A stretch of DNA of 17,577 nt from RGIG9041 sp045541455 (GCA_045541455.1 JAZQJA010000009.1:1-17577), one strand, 5' to 3'. Positions 7,862 to 15,819 are shown, counted from the stretch's first letter. Notes: generated by a model from the sequence alone, not told the origin. A program made the numbers and translations.

Positions 7862-7891
7862 TCAGTAATTACAACTAAAAGGGGAAGGGCA

Positions 7892-9022
7892 ATGAAAAGA
7901 ATACTATCAATTATTTTGGTTTTGTCAATTTCAATAGGTTGTGTTTTTCCAACGAAAGCACAACCTGCACTTGATATAACAGCTCCAAGTGCTATTTTAA
8001 TTGAAAAAACAACGGGAACTGTTTTGTTTGAAAAAAACGCTGATGAAAAACTAAGACCTGCATCTGTTACTAAAATTATGACAATACTCTTGATAATGGA
8101 AGCAATACAAGAGGGTCGTATAAACTATAATGATATTGTAACGGCATCGGCTTATGCCACTTCAATGGGAGGCTCTCAGGTTTATCTTAAAGAAGGCGAA
8201 CAAATGACTGTTGATGAAATGCTGAAATGTATAGTGGTAGCATCAGCCAATGATGCTTGCGTTGCCATGGCGGAGTTTTTAGCAGGGTCAGTCGAAGCCT
8301 TTGTAGGTCAGATGAATGAACGTGCATCACAACTTAATATGAAAAACACAAACTTTGAGAACTGTACAGGGCTTGAGGCTGAAAACCATTTGACGACTGC
8401 AAGGGATATTTCATTAATGTCAGCCGAACTTTTAAAATATGATGATATTAAAAAATACACAAAAATATGGATGGACACAATACGAAATGGGGCTTTCGGA
8501 CTTACAAATACAAACAAACTAATTCGTTTTTATGATAAGGCTACAGGACTTAAAACCGGTTATACTAAAGAGTCTATGTACTGTATATCTGCCACGGCAG
8601 AATTAAACGGAATGGAACTTATAGCGGTAGTAATGAAAGCTCCAACTTCTGATGAACGTAATGCAGACGCTAAAGCAATGCTTGAATATGGTTTTGCAAA
8701 TTATGAACTGTATACTTTTGAAGGTGTACAATTGCCGCAGGTGAAAGTTTTAAAAGGAGAGGCTGATACAATTGCGCCTTCAATGAATAGTTTTTCAAAC
8801 TTTGTAATACCAAAAGGGTCTAAGAAAGATTTGTCTTGTGAAATAAAAGTGTGCAATGATGTTATGGCACCGGTAGAATTAGGCCAAAAATTAGGGGAGG
8901 CAGTTCTTTGTCAAAATGGAAATGTTATAGCTACAGTTGATATAATTTCACCTGTATATGTTAAAAAATCAGGTATTTTTGACATTTTTTTAGATATACT
9001 TAATTATTTTTTAATTCTTTAG
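7892..9022 (+). CDS. Serine-type D-Ala-D-Ala carboxypeptidase (peptidase S11, DacF/PBP5-like)
   Basis: 376 residues. A signal peptide (1-23, ending TKA) is followed by the S11 penicillin-binding fold with its three active-site motifs: S58-V-T-K61 (nucleophile and general base), S118-A-N120, and K221-T-G223. The segment KIWMDTIRNG...NTNKLI is typical of DacF-like clostridial enzymes. A C-terminal PBP5-type beta domain (about 275-355) ends in an amphipathic or hydrophobic tail (GIFDIFLDILNYFLIL) that probably holds the enzyme to the outer face of the membrane. It removes the terminal D-Ala from peptidoglycan pentapeptides and so limits cross-linking. The start follows AAAGGGG seven bases upstream. 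Which dac paralog it is (vegetative or sporulation) cannot be told here. It is divergent from the SLH-protein gene. Confidence 0.93.
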   Translation: MKRILSIILVLSISIGCVFPTKAQPALDITAPSAILIEKTTGTVLFEKNADEKLRPASVTKIMTILLIMEAIQEGRINYNDIVTASAYATSMGGSQVYLKEGEQMTVDEMLKCIVVASANDACVAMAEFLAGSVEAFVGQMNERASQLNMKNTNFENCTGLEAENHLTTARDISLMSAELLKYDDIKKYTKIWMDTIRNGAFGLTNTNKLIRFYDKATGLKTGYTKESMYCISATAELNGMELIAVVMKAPTSDERNADAKAMLEYGFANYELYTFEGVQLPQVKVLKGEADTIAPSMNSFSNFVIPKGSKKDLSCEIKVCNDVMAPVELGQKLGEAVLCQNGNVIATVDIISPVYVKKSGIFDIFLDILNYFLIL

Positions 9023-9024
9023 TC

Positions 9025-9053
9025 TTGAATATAACATTTTAATGTGATATTAT
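9025..9053 (+). promoter_or_regulatory. Sigma-A-type promoter of pgi
   Basis: TTGAAT (9025-9030), exactly 17 bases, then TATTAT (9048-9053), with TG one base before the -10 (extended -10). It begins three bases after the carboxypeptidase stop codon and points at pgi, giving a start near 9060. No terminator separates the two genes, so pgi may also receive read-through. Confidence 0.7.
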
Positions 9054-9087
9054 ACACTCAAAGAGTATAAAGGAGTATACTAAAAAT

Positions 9088-10419
9088 ATGGCAATATCTG
9101 TAAACAGAAAATACGTTGACGCTTTTATAAGTGAACATGAACGTGAATACTTAAGACCTTATGTTGAGGTTGCGCATAATCAACTTCACTCAAAAAAAGG
9201 TCCCGGTAATGACTTTTTGGGTTGGCTTGATCTCCCGCTGAATTATGATAAAGAAGAATTTAGTCGAATTAAAGAAGCAGCTGAAAAGATTAAAAACAAT
9301 TCAAAGGTTTTGGTTGTTATAGGTATTGGTGGTTCGTATCTTGGTGCCCGTGCGGCAATTGAGTTTGTTCATTCACCGCTTTATAACAATGTCAAAAAGG
9401 ACACACCTGAAATTTATTTTGCAGGGAATAATATTAGTGCAACATATTTGAATGAGATTATTGATATTTGTAGAGAAAAAGATTTTTCAATAAATGTTAT
9501 TTCAAAGTCCGGAACTACAACCGAACCTGCAATTGCTTTTAGAATTTTCAAAGAACTTGCAGAAAAGAAATATGGTGTTGAAGGCGCTAAAGAACATATA
9601 TTTGTAACAACCGATAGGGCGCGTGGTACTCTTAAATCACTTGCTGATGAACAAGGCTATGAAACATTTGTTGTACCTGATGACGTTGGCGGTCGTTTTT
9701 CAGTCTTAACAGCGGTAGGTCTTCTTCCAATTGCTGTTTCAGGCGCTGATATTGATGAAATGATGCGTGGTGCTGCTGAAGCGAGATGCGATTTTCTAAC
9801 TGATGAAAATGAGTGCTATAAATACGCAATCGACAGAAATATATTACTTAGAAAAAATAAAAACATCGAAATGCTTATAACATATGATCCTTGTGCTGTT
9901 TATTTTGGTGAATGGTTTAAACAGCTTATGGGTGAGAGTGAAGGCAAGGATAATAAAGGCATTTTCCCTGCAGCAGCAAGTTTTTCTACCGATCTTCATT
10001 CGCTTGGTCAGTTTATACAGGATGGTAGCAGAAATATTTTTGAAACTGTTTTAAAAGCAAATACTGTTAAGCGTGACATAACTCTTACTGAGATAGACGG
10101 TAATATTGATGGTCTAAATTTCCTTGCAGGTAAAACTGTTCAGTATGTAAATGACAATGCATTTTTAGGTACTGTTTTGGCTCATAATGACGGTGGTGTA
10201 CCAAATATAGTTATTGAGTTTGATAGTTATGATGAGTATAACTTCGGATACCTTGTATATTTCTTTGAGAAGGCTTGTGCTCTTTCCGGTTATCTTCTCG
10301 GTGTAAACCCGTTTGATCAGCCAGGTGTTGAGGCGTACAAGAAAAATATGTTTGCATTGCTTGGAAAACCCGGTTATGAGGCCGAAACTGCAGCAATTAA
10401 CGAAAAAATTGGCAGATAG
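9088..10419 (+). CDS. pgi: Glucose-6-phosphate isomerase
   Basis: 443 residues, the length of the compact Firmicutes enzyme (about 450) rather than the 550-residue enterobacterial form. Converts glucose-6-phosphate to fructose-6-phosphate in glycolysis and gluconeogenesis, in the cytoplasm. Two SIS sugar-isomerase domains are visible: the phosphate-binding IGIGGSYLGARA (78-89) and SKSGTTTEP (139-147), then the PGI signature GGRFSVLTAVG (201-211), and GVNPFDQPGVEAYKKN (405-420) at the end. By alignment with characterised PGIs the catalytic residues are likely Glu283 in MGESEGK, His303 in TDLHSLGQ and Lys418 in VEAYKK, all present. AGGAG precedes the ATG by twelve bases. No terminator is seen before the next gene, so the two are probably co-transcribed. 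Confidence 0.98.
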   Translation: MAISVNRKYVDAFISEHEREYLRPYVEVAHNQLHSKKGPGNDFLGWLDLPLNYDKEEFSRIKEAAEKIKNNSKVLVVIGIGGSYLGARAAIEFVHSPLYNNVKKDTPEIYFAGNNISATYLNEIIDICREKDFSINVISKSGTTTEPAIAFRIFKELAEKKYGVEGAKEHIFVTTDRARGTLKSLADEQGYETFVVPDDVGGRFSVLTAVGLLPIAVSGADIDEMMRGAAEARCDFLTDENECYKYAIDRNILLRKNKNIEMLITYDPCAVYFGEWFKQLMGESEGKDNKGIFPAAASFSTDLHSLGQFIQDGSRNIFETVLKANTVKRDITLTEIDGNIDGLNFLAGKTVQYVNDNAFLGTVLAHNDGGVPNIVIEFDSYDEYNFGYLVYFFEKACALSGYLLGVNPFDQPGVEAYKKNMFALLGKPGYEAETAAINEKIGR

Positions 10420-10439
10420 TTACAATTTAAAGTGAATTA

Positions 10440-10495
10440 CAGTGTTGGTATTACGACGCTGGCACTGAAAAAAATAAAAAGTCGCATCGCGGCGA
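10440..10495 (+). other. Possible RNA structure between pgi and the small P-loop gene
   Basis: As plus-sense RNA, 10440-10449 can pair with 10458-10467 over ten pairs, four of them G-U, around an eight-base loop; a short TCGC/GCGA stem follows (10482-10485 with 10492-10495). The G-U pairs would be lost in minus-sense RNA. The first stem is followed by an A-rich run rather than Ts, so it is not an intrinsic terminator. It could be an intercistronic processing or stability element, or chance. Confidence 0.3.
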
Positions 10496-10508
10496 AAGGA
10501 GCTCTAAT

Positions 10509-10913
10509 ATGATTAAAGTTATTATCGGAACAAAAGGCACCGGAAAAACAAAAAAACTTATTGAAATGGTTAACTCGGCAGCTGACAGCGAAAAAGGACA
10601 CGTTGTTTGTCTTGAGTACGGTGATGGTTTGAAATATGATATTTCTTCAAGAGTAAGACTTATAAATACTAAAGACTATAATATCAGTGGTATTGATGCT
10701 TTCGGCGGTTTCCTTAAAGGTCTCTTTGCAAGCAACTATGATATTTCATCAGTATTTGTTGATGGTGTTCTTAAGATAACAGGTGATGACCTTGAAAAAC
10801 TCGGTGAAACTTTAGCAGATGTTGATAAAGTGGCAGGTGGGGCAAATCTTGTAGTACTTGTTTCTGCTGATGCTGCAACTGCACCTAAATCACTTACCGA
10901 TTACGTTATTTAA
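10509..10913 (+). CDS. Small P-loop NTPase-like protein of unknown function
   Basis: 134 residues, predicted soluble, with no signal peptide. I do not recognise a characterised family. The N-terminus is a textbook Walker A on the first strand, G7-T-K-G-T-G-K-T14, followed by the helix KKLIEMVN. A possible Walker B is SVFVD (81-85), a hydrophobic strand ending in Asp, and a last strand LVVLVSAD follows at 114-121. This is only the minimal alpha/beta core; there is no obvious sensor, Arg finger or partner domain. The P-loop followed by KKLI slightly resembles thymidine kinase (GxxxSGKTxxLI), but length and the rest do not match. Start: ATG with AAGGAG upstream. It follows pgi by 89 bases on the same strand and is followed by a strong terminator, so it is probably the last gene of the pgi transcript. 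Confidence 0.8.
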   Translation: MIKVIIGTKGTGKTKKLIEMVNSAADSEKGHVVCLEYGDGLKYDISSRVRLINTKDYNISGIDAFGGFLKGLFASNYDISSVFVDGVLKITGDDLEKLGETLADVDKVAGGANLVVLVSADAATAPKSLTDYVI

Positions 10914-10931
10914 TCGGTGTTCAATTAAAAT

Positions 10932-10967
10932 AAAAGCACTTTTGACAAGTAAGTCAAAAGTGCTTTT
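10932..10967. terminator. Bidirectional intrinsic terminator between converging units
   Basis: A perfect 15-base stem (10932-10946 with 10953-10967) around a six-base loop, with an A-run before and a T-run after on both strands. It closes the plus-strand pgi unit 18 bases after the P-loop gene. Read on the minus strand it lies about 66 bases past the DUF1015 stop and can end the long prfA operon too. Confidence 0.92.
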
Positions 10968-11002
10968 TATTTTGAACACAACAAGGTTCCGGTGTACCCG
11001 AC

Positions 11003-11018
11003 CGCAATTTTAATTGCG
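11003..11018. repeat. Short palindrome CGCAATT-TT-AATTGCG
   Basis: Seven-base arms around TT, located between the DUF1015 stop codon and the shared terminator. No T-run follows on either strand. It may be a small 3' UTR hairpin of the minus-strand operon; no function can be assigned. Confidence 0.35.
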
Positions 11019-11033
11019 TATGTAAGGTTTATA

Positions 11034-12269
11034 TTATTCTGTTATTTTTCTGCATTCTAAATAAAATCGTTTATCGCAAGCGTGGCCCATAGAAAATGTT
11101 TTGCGCGGTAATATACCATCTTTTTTTATAACATCAAAGAAACTGTCTTTATCAATTCCGTCTACAATAAAACCGAGTCTGTCATCTCTGTCGCAAAGCT
11201 TGTATACAACATCTTCACCGTGTATGTAATCTGTTTCACCGCAATAGTTTTTATTGTAAAAATCCAAGAAGTTCTGAATAGTACCTATGGTTAATAAACT
11301 TTCAGGTTTTGTAAATGTATAATCAGTTATCTTTCCGTTTTCTATTAGTTTAAATTGCTGACCGCTGTGTTTTCCTTTCATAAGTCCGCAATAATCTTTA
11401 AACATATTCATAAATTCATTTTTGTTTATATCAAAAACAACTCTAAAAATAGGTTCAAACTCAAGCGAATTATCATGTAAATTAACAAGTTCTACAAGTG
11501 CATAGCGTGCAGGGTGGCTTTCTGCCTTTTTAGGATTTTCAGATTTAATTTGCTCATAATACTGTTTAGCTGCAGCAAGTGAATGGTTGCCGTCGCCCAT
11601 TGCATATAACATTGGATTTTTACTATCATCGATTTTATAAAGATTTGCAATAGCGTCAAGCGCCATTTGAGCGTATTTTCCGTCTACTTTATATCCTTTT
11701 ATGTGTCCGCTGTTCATCATCAAGTCAAAATCATAAAGTTTTTCAAGATGATCGGTGTAATTATTAAACTGTTCGGTAACTTTATGTAATTTATCATCAA
11801 TTAACATCATAATGTGCGGCATTTCAATTTCGGCGTTACTTCTTACTTTTACACGCGCCGGTAACCTAGAAGTTACAGTTGCTTCAGTAGGTCTGCAAAG
11901 CGATTTTGTGTTTTTTGAAAAGTCATACACCTCAAGGTCTATTGCGCCTATAAGTCCGTGCCTGATGTTACCGTTTGAAAGAGTTCTTTGCACATAAATA
12001 AAACTATTTTTAATAGTTTTAAATATATCCTCATTTACATATTTTTTCATATTATCAGAAATTGTATTTGACAACTCATTAGTGTTTTCAAGATATATTT
12101 CAGGTAACATAAGCCTAAGTGTAGAAACGCTGTCGCTAACTGTGTTTTCTACCTCTTGCCAATACTCAGGTTCGCTTGTATACTGGTCGCAGGCAACACA
12201 ACTCCATTTAGTCATATCTGCATTTTTAGGTAATAAAATATCAGTTGGTACAAACCCGTAATTTTCCAT
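11034..12269 (-). CDS. DUF1015 family protein (COG4198)
   Basis: 411 residues, usual for the family. The N-terminal WSCVACDQYTSEPEYW stretch and the central motif G225-D-G-N-H-S-LAAAK (to 235) are those of the clostridial DUF1015 subfamily. Many relatives have DGHHR at this spot, resembling the DGHxR motif of ParB/SerK-like phosphotransferase folds; that parallel is my inference and the biochemical function remains unknown. The downstream E-F-E-P-I-F-R (271-276) has Phe where I would expect His in most relatives. DUF1015 genes often sit near serine-biosynthesis genes, but not here. The open frame reaches 12386, yet the ATG at 12267-12269 has GGAGA seven bases upstream and starts at the family N-terminus; the extra part would only run antisense-free through the M18 gene end. 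It begins one base after that gene's stop. Confidence 0.85.
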   Translation of the reverse strand: MENYGFVPTDILLPKNADMTKWSCVACDQYTSEPEYWQEVENTVSDSVSTLRLMLPEIYLENTNELSNTISDNMKKYVNEDIFKTIKNSFIYVQRTLSNGNIRHGLIGAIDLEVYDFSKNTKSLCRPTEATVTSRLPARVKVRSNAEIEMPHIMMLIDDKLHKVTEQFNNYTDHLEKLYDFDLMMNSGHIKGYKVDGKYAQMALDAIANLYKIDDSKNPMLYAMGDGNHSLAAAKQYYEQIKSENPKKAESHPARYALVELVNLHDNSLEFEPIFRVVFDINKNEFMNMFKDYCGLMKGKHSGQQFKLIENGKITDYTFTKPESLLTIGTIQNFLDFYNKNYCGETDYIHGEDVVYKLCDRDDRLGFIVDGIDKDSFFDVIKKDGILPRKTFSMGHACDKRFYLECRKITE

Positions 12270-12270
12270 G

Positions 12271-13620
12271 TTAATTCTCCATAAATGTTTTAAATGCTCT
12301 AACGGTTTCATATACATCTGCTTTAGACGCGATTTCATACGGTGCGTGCATTGATAGTAAACCCACACCGATGTCAATAGTATCAATATTTCTGTTTGCT
12401 ACATATTTTGCAACCGTACCGCCGCCGCCGACATCTACTTTCCCTAAAAGCCCCGATTGCCAAATAATATTATTGTCATCAAATAGTTTTGCAAAATAAG
12501 CCATAGTTTCAGCAGATGCATCAGAAGTGCCCGATTTACCGCGAGCACCTGTATATTTGGTTATGGTCGGACCACAACCAAGCGCACTTGCGTTTTGCTT
12601 GTCAAGAACCGAAGGATAAATAGGATCAAATGCGGCGTTTACATCAGCTGATAAGCATTTGCTGTTGTAACAAGCAGTAAGCATATTTTTGCCTTCGCAA
12701 ATTTTGTCTAAAACCATTTCGAAAAATCGGCTTTGCATACCTGTAACACCGTCAGACCCCGTTTCTTCTTTGTCAACAAGCATAACAAGCACAGTATGAG
12801 TTGGGCTTTTAGTTTGCATTAGCGCTTCAAATGCAGTCCATGCACAAATTCTGTCATCGTGACCATAAGCGCCTATAAGGCTCTTGTCAAAACCAATGCT
12901 GTCAGCACAAAGTTTTGGTACAAGGCTAATTTCCGCGGTTATAAGGTCGCGTTCGCATATTCCGTATTTCTCATTCAAAATTTTCAAAACAGCAAGTTTT
13001 ACTTTATCTGTAGCATCTTTATCATTGTCAGGTATTGTTCCGCATAAAACTCTTAAGTCTTCACCTTCAATTGCTTTGCCAAGAGTTTTTGTTGCCTGCT
13101 CAGAGGCAAGGTGAGGAAGAAGGTCACTTATGCAAAATGTATATCCGTTATCTGAAAAATCAATTGTTTTTCCGTCTTTAGTGATAACAACGCCTTCAAG
13201 TGCAAGGGGAATTGCGGTCCACTGGTATTTCTTAATACCGCCGTAATAATGTGTTTTAAGCAAAGCAATGCCACTGTCTTCATACAGAGGTTGCGGCTTT
13301 AAATCAAGTCTTGGTGAATCAATGTGTGCCGCCGAAATATGTATGCCATCATTTTCAGGGTCACTACCCATAATTCCAAGGTATATTGCTTTATTTCTGT
13401 TTACAATATAAAACTTATCACCGGGGTTTAGTGTTTTTGTAAAATCCAGAGGGATATAGCCATTTTCTATTGCTTTTTGTTCAAAATATTTTGTGCACTT
13501 TCTTTCGGTTTTGCAAGTGTTAAGAAAGTCAATATATCGATCACTCACTTCAAATATTTCTTTATATGAGTCGTTTTGTTCAAATACATTTTTCTTTTTA
13601 TAAACAAGATTATCCGACAT
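12271..13620 (-). CDS. M18 family aminopeptidase (aspartyl aminopeptidase-like)
   Basis: 449 residues, typical of bacterial M18 enzymes. The co-catalytic metal ligands of the family can be placed: His99 in SAAHIDSPRLDLKP with Asp101, an Asp of the GHDDR motif (255-256), Glu285/Glu286 in DKEETGSDG, Asp326 in SADVNAAFDP, and His425 in SMHAPYE. KTHYYGGIKKYQW is also characteristic. These cytoplasmic dinuclear-metal enzymes clip N-terminal residues, preferentially acidic ones in the characterised cases; the preference here is unknown. Start: an in-frame TTG lies two codons earlier (13624-13626) but too close to the GGAG site; the ATG at 13618-13620 is spaced correctly at eight bases. It overlaps the end of the lytic transglycosylase gene by 11 bases and is followed after one base by DUF1015. 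Confidence 0.94.
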   Translation of the reverse strand: MSDNLVYKKKNVFEQNDSYKEIFEVSDRYIDFLNTCKTERKCTKYFEQKAIENGYIPLDFTKTLNPGDKFYIVNRNKAIYLGIMGSDPENDGIHISAAHIDSPRLDLKPQPLYEDSGIALLKTHYYGGIKKYQWTAIPLALEGVVITKDGKTIDFSDNGYTFCISDLLPHLASEQATKTLGKAIEGEDLRVLCGTIPDNDKDATDKVKLAVLKILNEKYGICERDLITAEISLVPKLCADSIGFDKSLIGAYGHDDRICAWTAFEALMQTKSPTHTVLVMLVDKEETGSDGVTGMQSRFFEMVLDKICEGKNMLTACYNSKCLSADVNAAFDPIYPSVLDKQNASALGCGPTITKYTGARGKSGTSDASAETMAYFAKLFDDNNIIWQSGLLGKVDVGGGGTVAKYVANRNIDTIDIGVGLLSMHAPYEIASKADVYETVRAFKTFMEN

Positions 13621-14173
13621 TTGCAATTCTCCTTTTATATAATAAATTATAAATTTTTTGTGCTTTTAACACTTTAGAAACATATTTTTTAGTTTCTGGG
13701 TAGGGAATATTTTGCAGTAATGTACCGTCATTTGAATATTTGTTATCTTTAAGCCATGATTTAACCTTACTTCTGCCTGCATTGTATGCAGCAAGTGCTG
13801 TACTTTCGTGGTTAAACTCTTGCTTTAACATTGAAAAAATAAAACATCCGTATTTGATATTTGTATTTATATCATAAAGTGCATTCTCTCCAAAAAATTC
13901 TTCATTGGCTTTTTCTGCTGCCCATTTATATGTGTCAGATGTTATCTGCATAAGGCCGATAGCACCTGCGCCCGATTGTGCATCCTTTTTAAAGCCGCTT
14001 TCACATTTTATAATTGCATATACCATGCTTTGCTCAAGACCATATTTATCTGCGTATTTTTCTACATATTCCGAATACTTGAGCGGATATAAATACATCA
14101 ACATATATTGAAACACTAACAACAGTGCACAAACTATTGCGAGTACAGCAAAAAATTTAATAAATTTTTTCAA
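13610..14173 (-). CDS. Membrane-anchored lytic transglycosylase (SLT domain, GH23)
   Basis: 187 residues. An N-terminal hydrophobic segment (about 4-29) anchors or exports it, followed by one SLT domain. Catalytic Glu58 is in IIKCESGF, followed by the family's GAIGLMQIT (70-78) and AAYNAG (128-133), the three usual GH23 motifs. It cleaves the MurNAc-GlcNAc bond of peptidoglycan with formation of 1,6-anhydro-MurNAc; likely roles are wall remodelling or spore-related hydrolysis. The start codon is TTG (14171-14173), eight bases after AAAGGA; the next Met (residue 24) would remove most of the membrane segment, so TTG is favoured. It starts two bases after the coaE stop and overlaps the aminopeptidase gene, so it is firmly inside the operon. 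Confidence 0.93.
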   Translation of the reverse strand: MKKFIKFFAVLAIVCALLLVFQYMLMYLYPLKYSEYVEKYADKYGLEQSMVYAIIKCESGFKKDAQSGAGAIGLMQITSDTYKWAAEKANEEFFGENALYDINTNIKYGCFIFSMLKQEFNHESTALAAYNAGRSKVKSWLKDNKYSNDGTLLQNIPYPETKKYVSKVLKAQKIYNLLYKRRIANVG

Positions 14174-14175
14174 GT

Positions 14176-14757
14176 TTAATTTCCTTTCAATATGGTACTT
14201 GCAAGTTGTATTGTCGCTTTTTCAAGATATGCCAAATCGCCGTTGTTTTCTATAATATAATCACATCTTTTTTTGTAAAAATCTGCATCTTTTTGACTTT
14301 TTAATCTTGCAATTGCAAGATTTTCATCAATTCCATCGCGTGTACAAATTCTTTCAACTGCATTGTCTGATACGACACCTATTACCTTGTCACAAATTTT
14401 CTCGAGTGAAAACTCAAAAAGTGTTGGGGCATCAAGTAAAACCATTTTATTATTGTGCATTTTTGCTTCTTTTATAACAGCACTAACAATAAATGGCCGT
14501 ATAGTATTCATCAGCTTGTTGTATGCATTTTTATCAGAAAAAACCAGCTTTGAAAGTAATTTTCTGTTTACTGTACCGTTGATAATGTACTCGCTTCCAA
14601 AGGCATCGCATAAAGCATTTAAGACTAGGGGGTCTGTATATATTTTATTGTGCACCAATTTATCACAGTCTATGTGAATATAACCAAATTTTTGCAAATA
14701 AGCCGCGACAGTTGTTTTCCCGCTGCCGCTGTGCCCTGTAAGGCCTATGATACTCAT
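14176..14757 (-). CDS. coaE: Dephospho-CoA kinase
   Basis: 193 residues, near the usual 200. Phosphorylates the 3'-hydroxyl of dephospho-CoA with ATP, the last step of coenzyme A synthesis, in the cytoplasm. Visible motifs are the P-loop G8-H-S-G-S-G-K-T15, the IDCDKLVH segment (DxD, Asp30/Asp32), LLDAPTLFE (107-115, usually LDxPLLFE), and TRDGIDENLAIARLKSQ (139-155) with the lid arginine. The C-terminal DYIIENNGDL is also usual for CoaE. GGGAGA precedes the ATG. It lies 17 bases after sua5 and 2 bases before the lytic transglycosylase. Confidence 0.95.
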   Translation of the reverse strand: MSIIGLTGHSGSGKTTVAAYLQKFGYIHIDCDKLVHNKIYTDPLVLNALCDAFGSEYIINGTVNRKLLSKLVFSDKNAYNKLMNTIRPFIVSAVIKEAKMHNNKMVLLDAPTLFEFSLEKICDKVIGVVSDNAVERICTRDGIDENLAIARLKSQKDADFYKKRCDYIIENNGDLAYLEKATIQLASTILKGN

Positions 14758-14774
14758 ATTTTCTCCCTTTTAAA

Positions 14775-15818
14775 CTAAATTGCTATAACATTAAAACTTG
14801 CCGCACGCAACATACGGTTGTAAAGCCCAAGCCCAACACCGCAGGGTTCAATAACTCTTGCATAAATTATTTCAACATCAGTTAAATCAAATTTTCTTAA
14901 TGCGGAAAACAAATTGTGAGACAATGAAAGGGGATTGTTTGGAGTTCCGTATTCTATAACGGTGGCGTTGGCAAAACAGCCGCTTTCATTATCAAAACAT
15001 AAAACACCACAATTTGAATTGTTAGCAATCTGTTTATTTATATATTCAATAACATCTTTGTCATTACCTCTTATAAGCATCATTTTGGCTTTAGGAGCGT
15101 AATGCCTATATAACATTCCGGGTGATGCTACAACCGAATTATCGGTTACAGGTGTTAAAATGTGCTTGTCAATTTCAATTTCAAATCCTTTATCTTGCAA
15201 CATTTCAGGCGTTATAGCACCAGGCCGTAAAAGGCGCAGTTTGTTTTTGCCCGTTGGAATTACTACAGTGCTTTCTATTCCTATATCGCAGGTGCCGCCA
15301 TTTATAATACCGCTTATTTTACCATTCAAGTCTTCGTAAACATGCTCAAAACAAGTAGGTGATGGTTTGCCGGACAAATTGGCACTTGGTGCAACAATGG
15401 GTACATTGGCAGATTGTATAAGTGCATGTGCTATAGGATGTGACGGACATCGTACAGCAACAGTTTTTCCGCTTGCTGTTACAGAGTCGGGAACGCACTC
15501 TCGCTTTTCCAGTACAACTGTAAAAGCACCCGGCCAAAAGGCATTAAATAATATATCCAGTTCAAACGGTATGTTCTTTGCAATAGTGTTTGCCATTTCA
15601 AGACTGGTAACGTGTGCTATAAGAGGATTATTAGCAGGTCTGTTTTTTACTGCAAAAATGCTTTTTACAGCACTATCATCAAGTGCGTTTGCGCCTAATC
15701 CATAAACAGTTTCGGTAGGGAAAGCAACCAGTTTCCCATCTGTAATCATTTTTGCAAACTCACGTATTGCACTCTTTTCAATTATATCAGAATTGATTTT
15801 AGCGATTTTGGTTTTCAT
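14775..15818 (-). CDS. sua5: L-threonylcarbamoyladenylate synthase (Sua5/YwlC type)
   Basis: 347 residues, matching the two-domain Sua5 form rather than the short TsaC. The N-terminal YrdC domain (about 10-200) has the substrate-binding K58-N-R60 and PTETVYGLG (34-42) and the SANLSGKPSPT segment (145-155). The SPGMLYRHYAPKA linker (232-244) is the hallmark that precedes the Sua5 C-terminal domain. The enzyme makes threonylcarbamoyl-AMP from threonine, bicarbonate and ATP for the t6A modification at position 37 of ANN-decoding tRNAs, with TsaBDE partners encoded elsewhere. The open frame extends to 15857 into prfA, but the ATG at 15816-15818 has AGGAG four bases upstream and starts one base after the prfA stop. 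Confidence 0.96.
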   Translation of the reverse strand: MKTKIAKINSDIIEKSAIREFAKMITDGKLVAFPTETVYGLGANALDDSAVKSIFAVKNRPANNPLIAHVTSLEMANTIAKNIPFELDILFNAFWPGAFTVVLEKRECVPDSVTASGKTVAVRCPSHPIAHALIQSANVPIVAPSANLSGKPSPTCFEHVYEDLNGKISGIINGGTCDIGIESTVVIPTGKNKLRLLRPGAITPEMLQDKGFEIEIDKHILTPVTDNSVVASPGMLYRHYAPKAKMMLIRGNDKDVIEYINKQIANNSNCGVLCFDNESGCFANATVIEYGTPNNPLSLSHNLFSALRKFDLTDVEIIYARVIEPCGVGLGLYNRMLRAASFNVIAI

Positions 15819-15819
15819 T

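Noticed and set aside
7662..7891. Riboswitch or T-box in the divergent region.
   Set aside because: The region is nearly all A/T with only short inverted repeats; no conserved riboswitch or T-box core such as a TGGN-type box with a terminator stem is visible.
10460..10465. TGGCAC, reminiscent of the -24 element of a sigma-54 promoter.
   Set aside because: The required TTGC-like -12 element is absent; an A-run is found instead.
14363..14677. Plus-strand open frame of 104 codons inside coaE.
   Set aside because: Antisense shadow of a clearly recognised gene with conserved motifs; no independent start signal.
15367..15705. Plus-strand open frame of 112 codons inside sua5.
   Set aside because: Antisense shadow of the YrdC domain coding sequence; composition is explained by the real gene.
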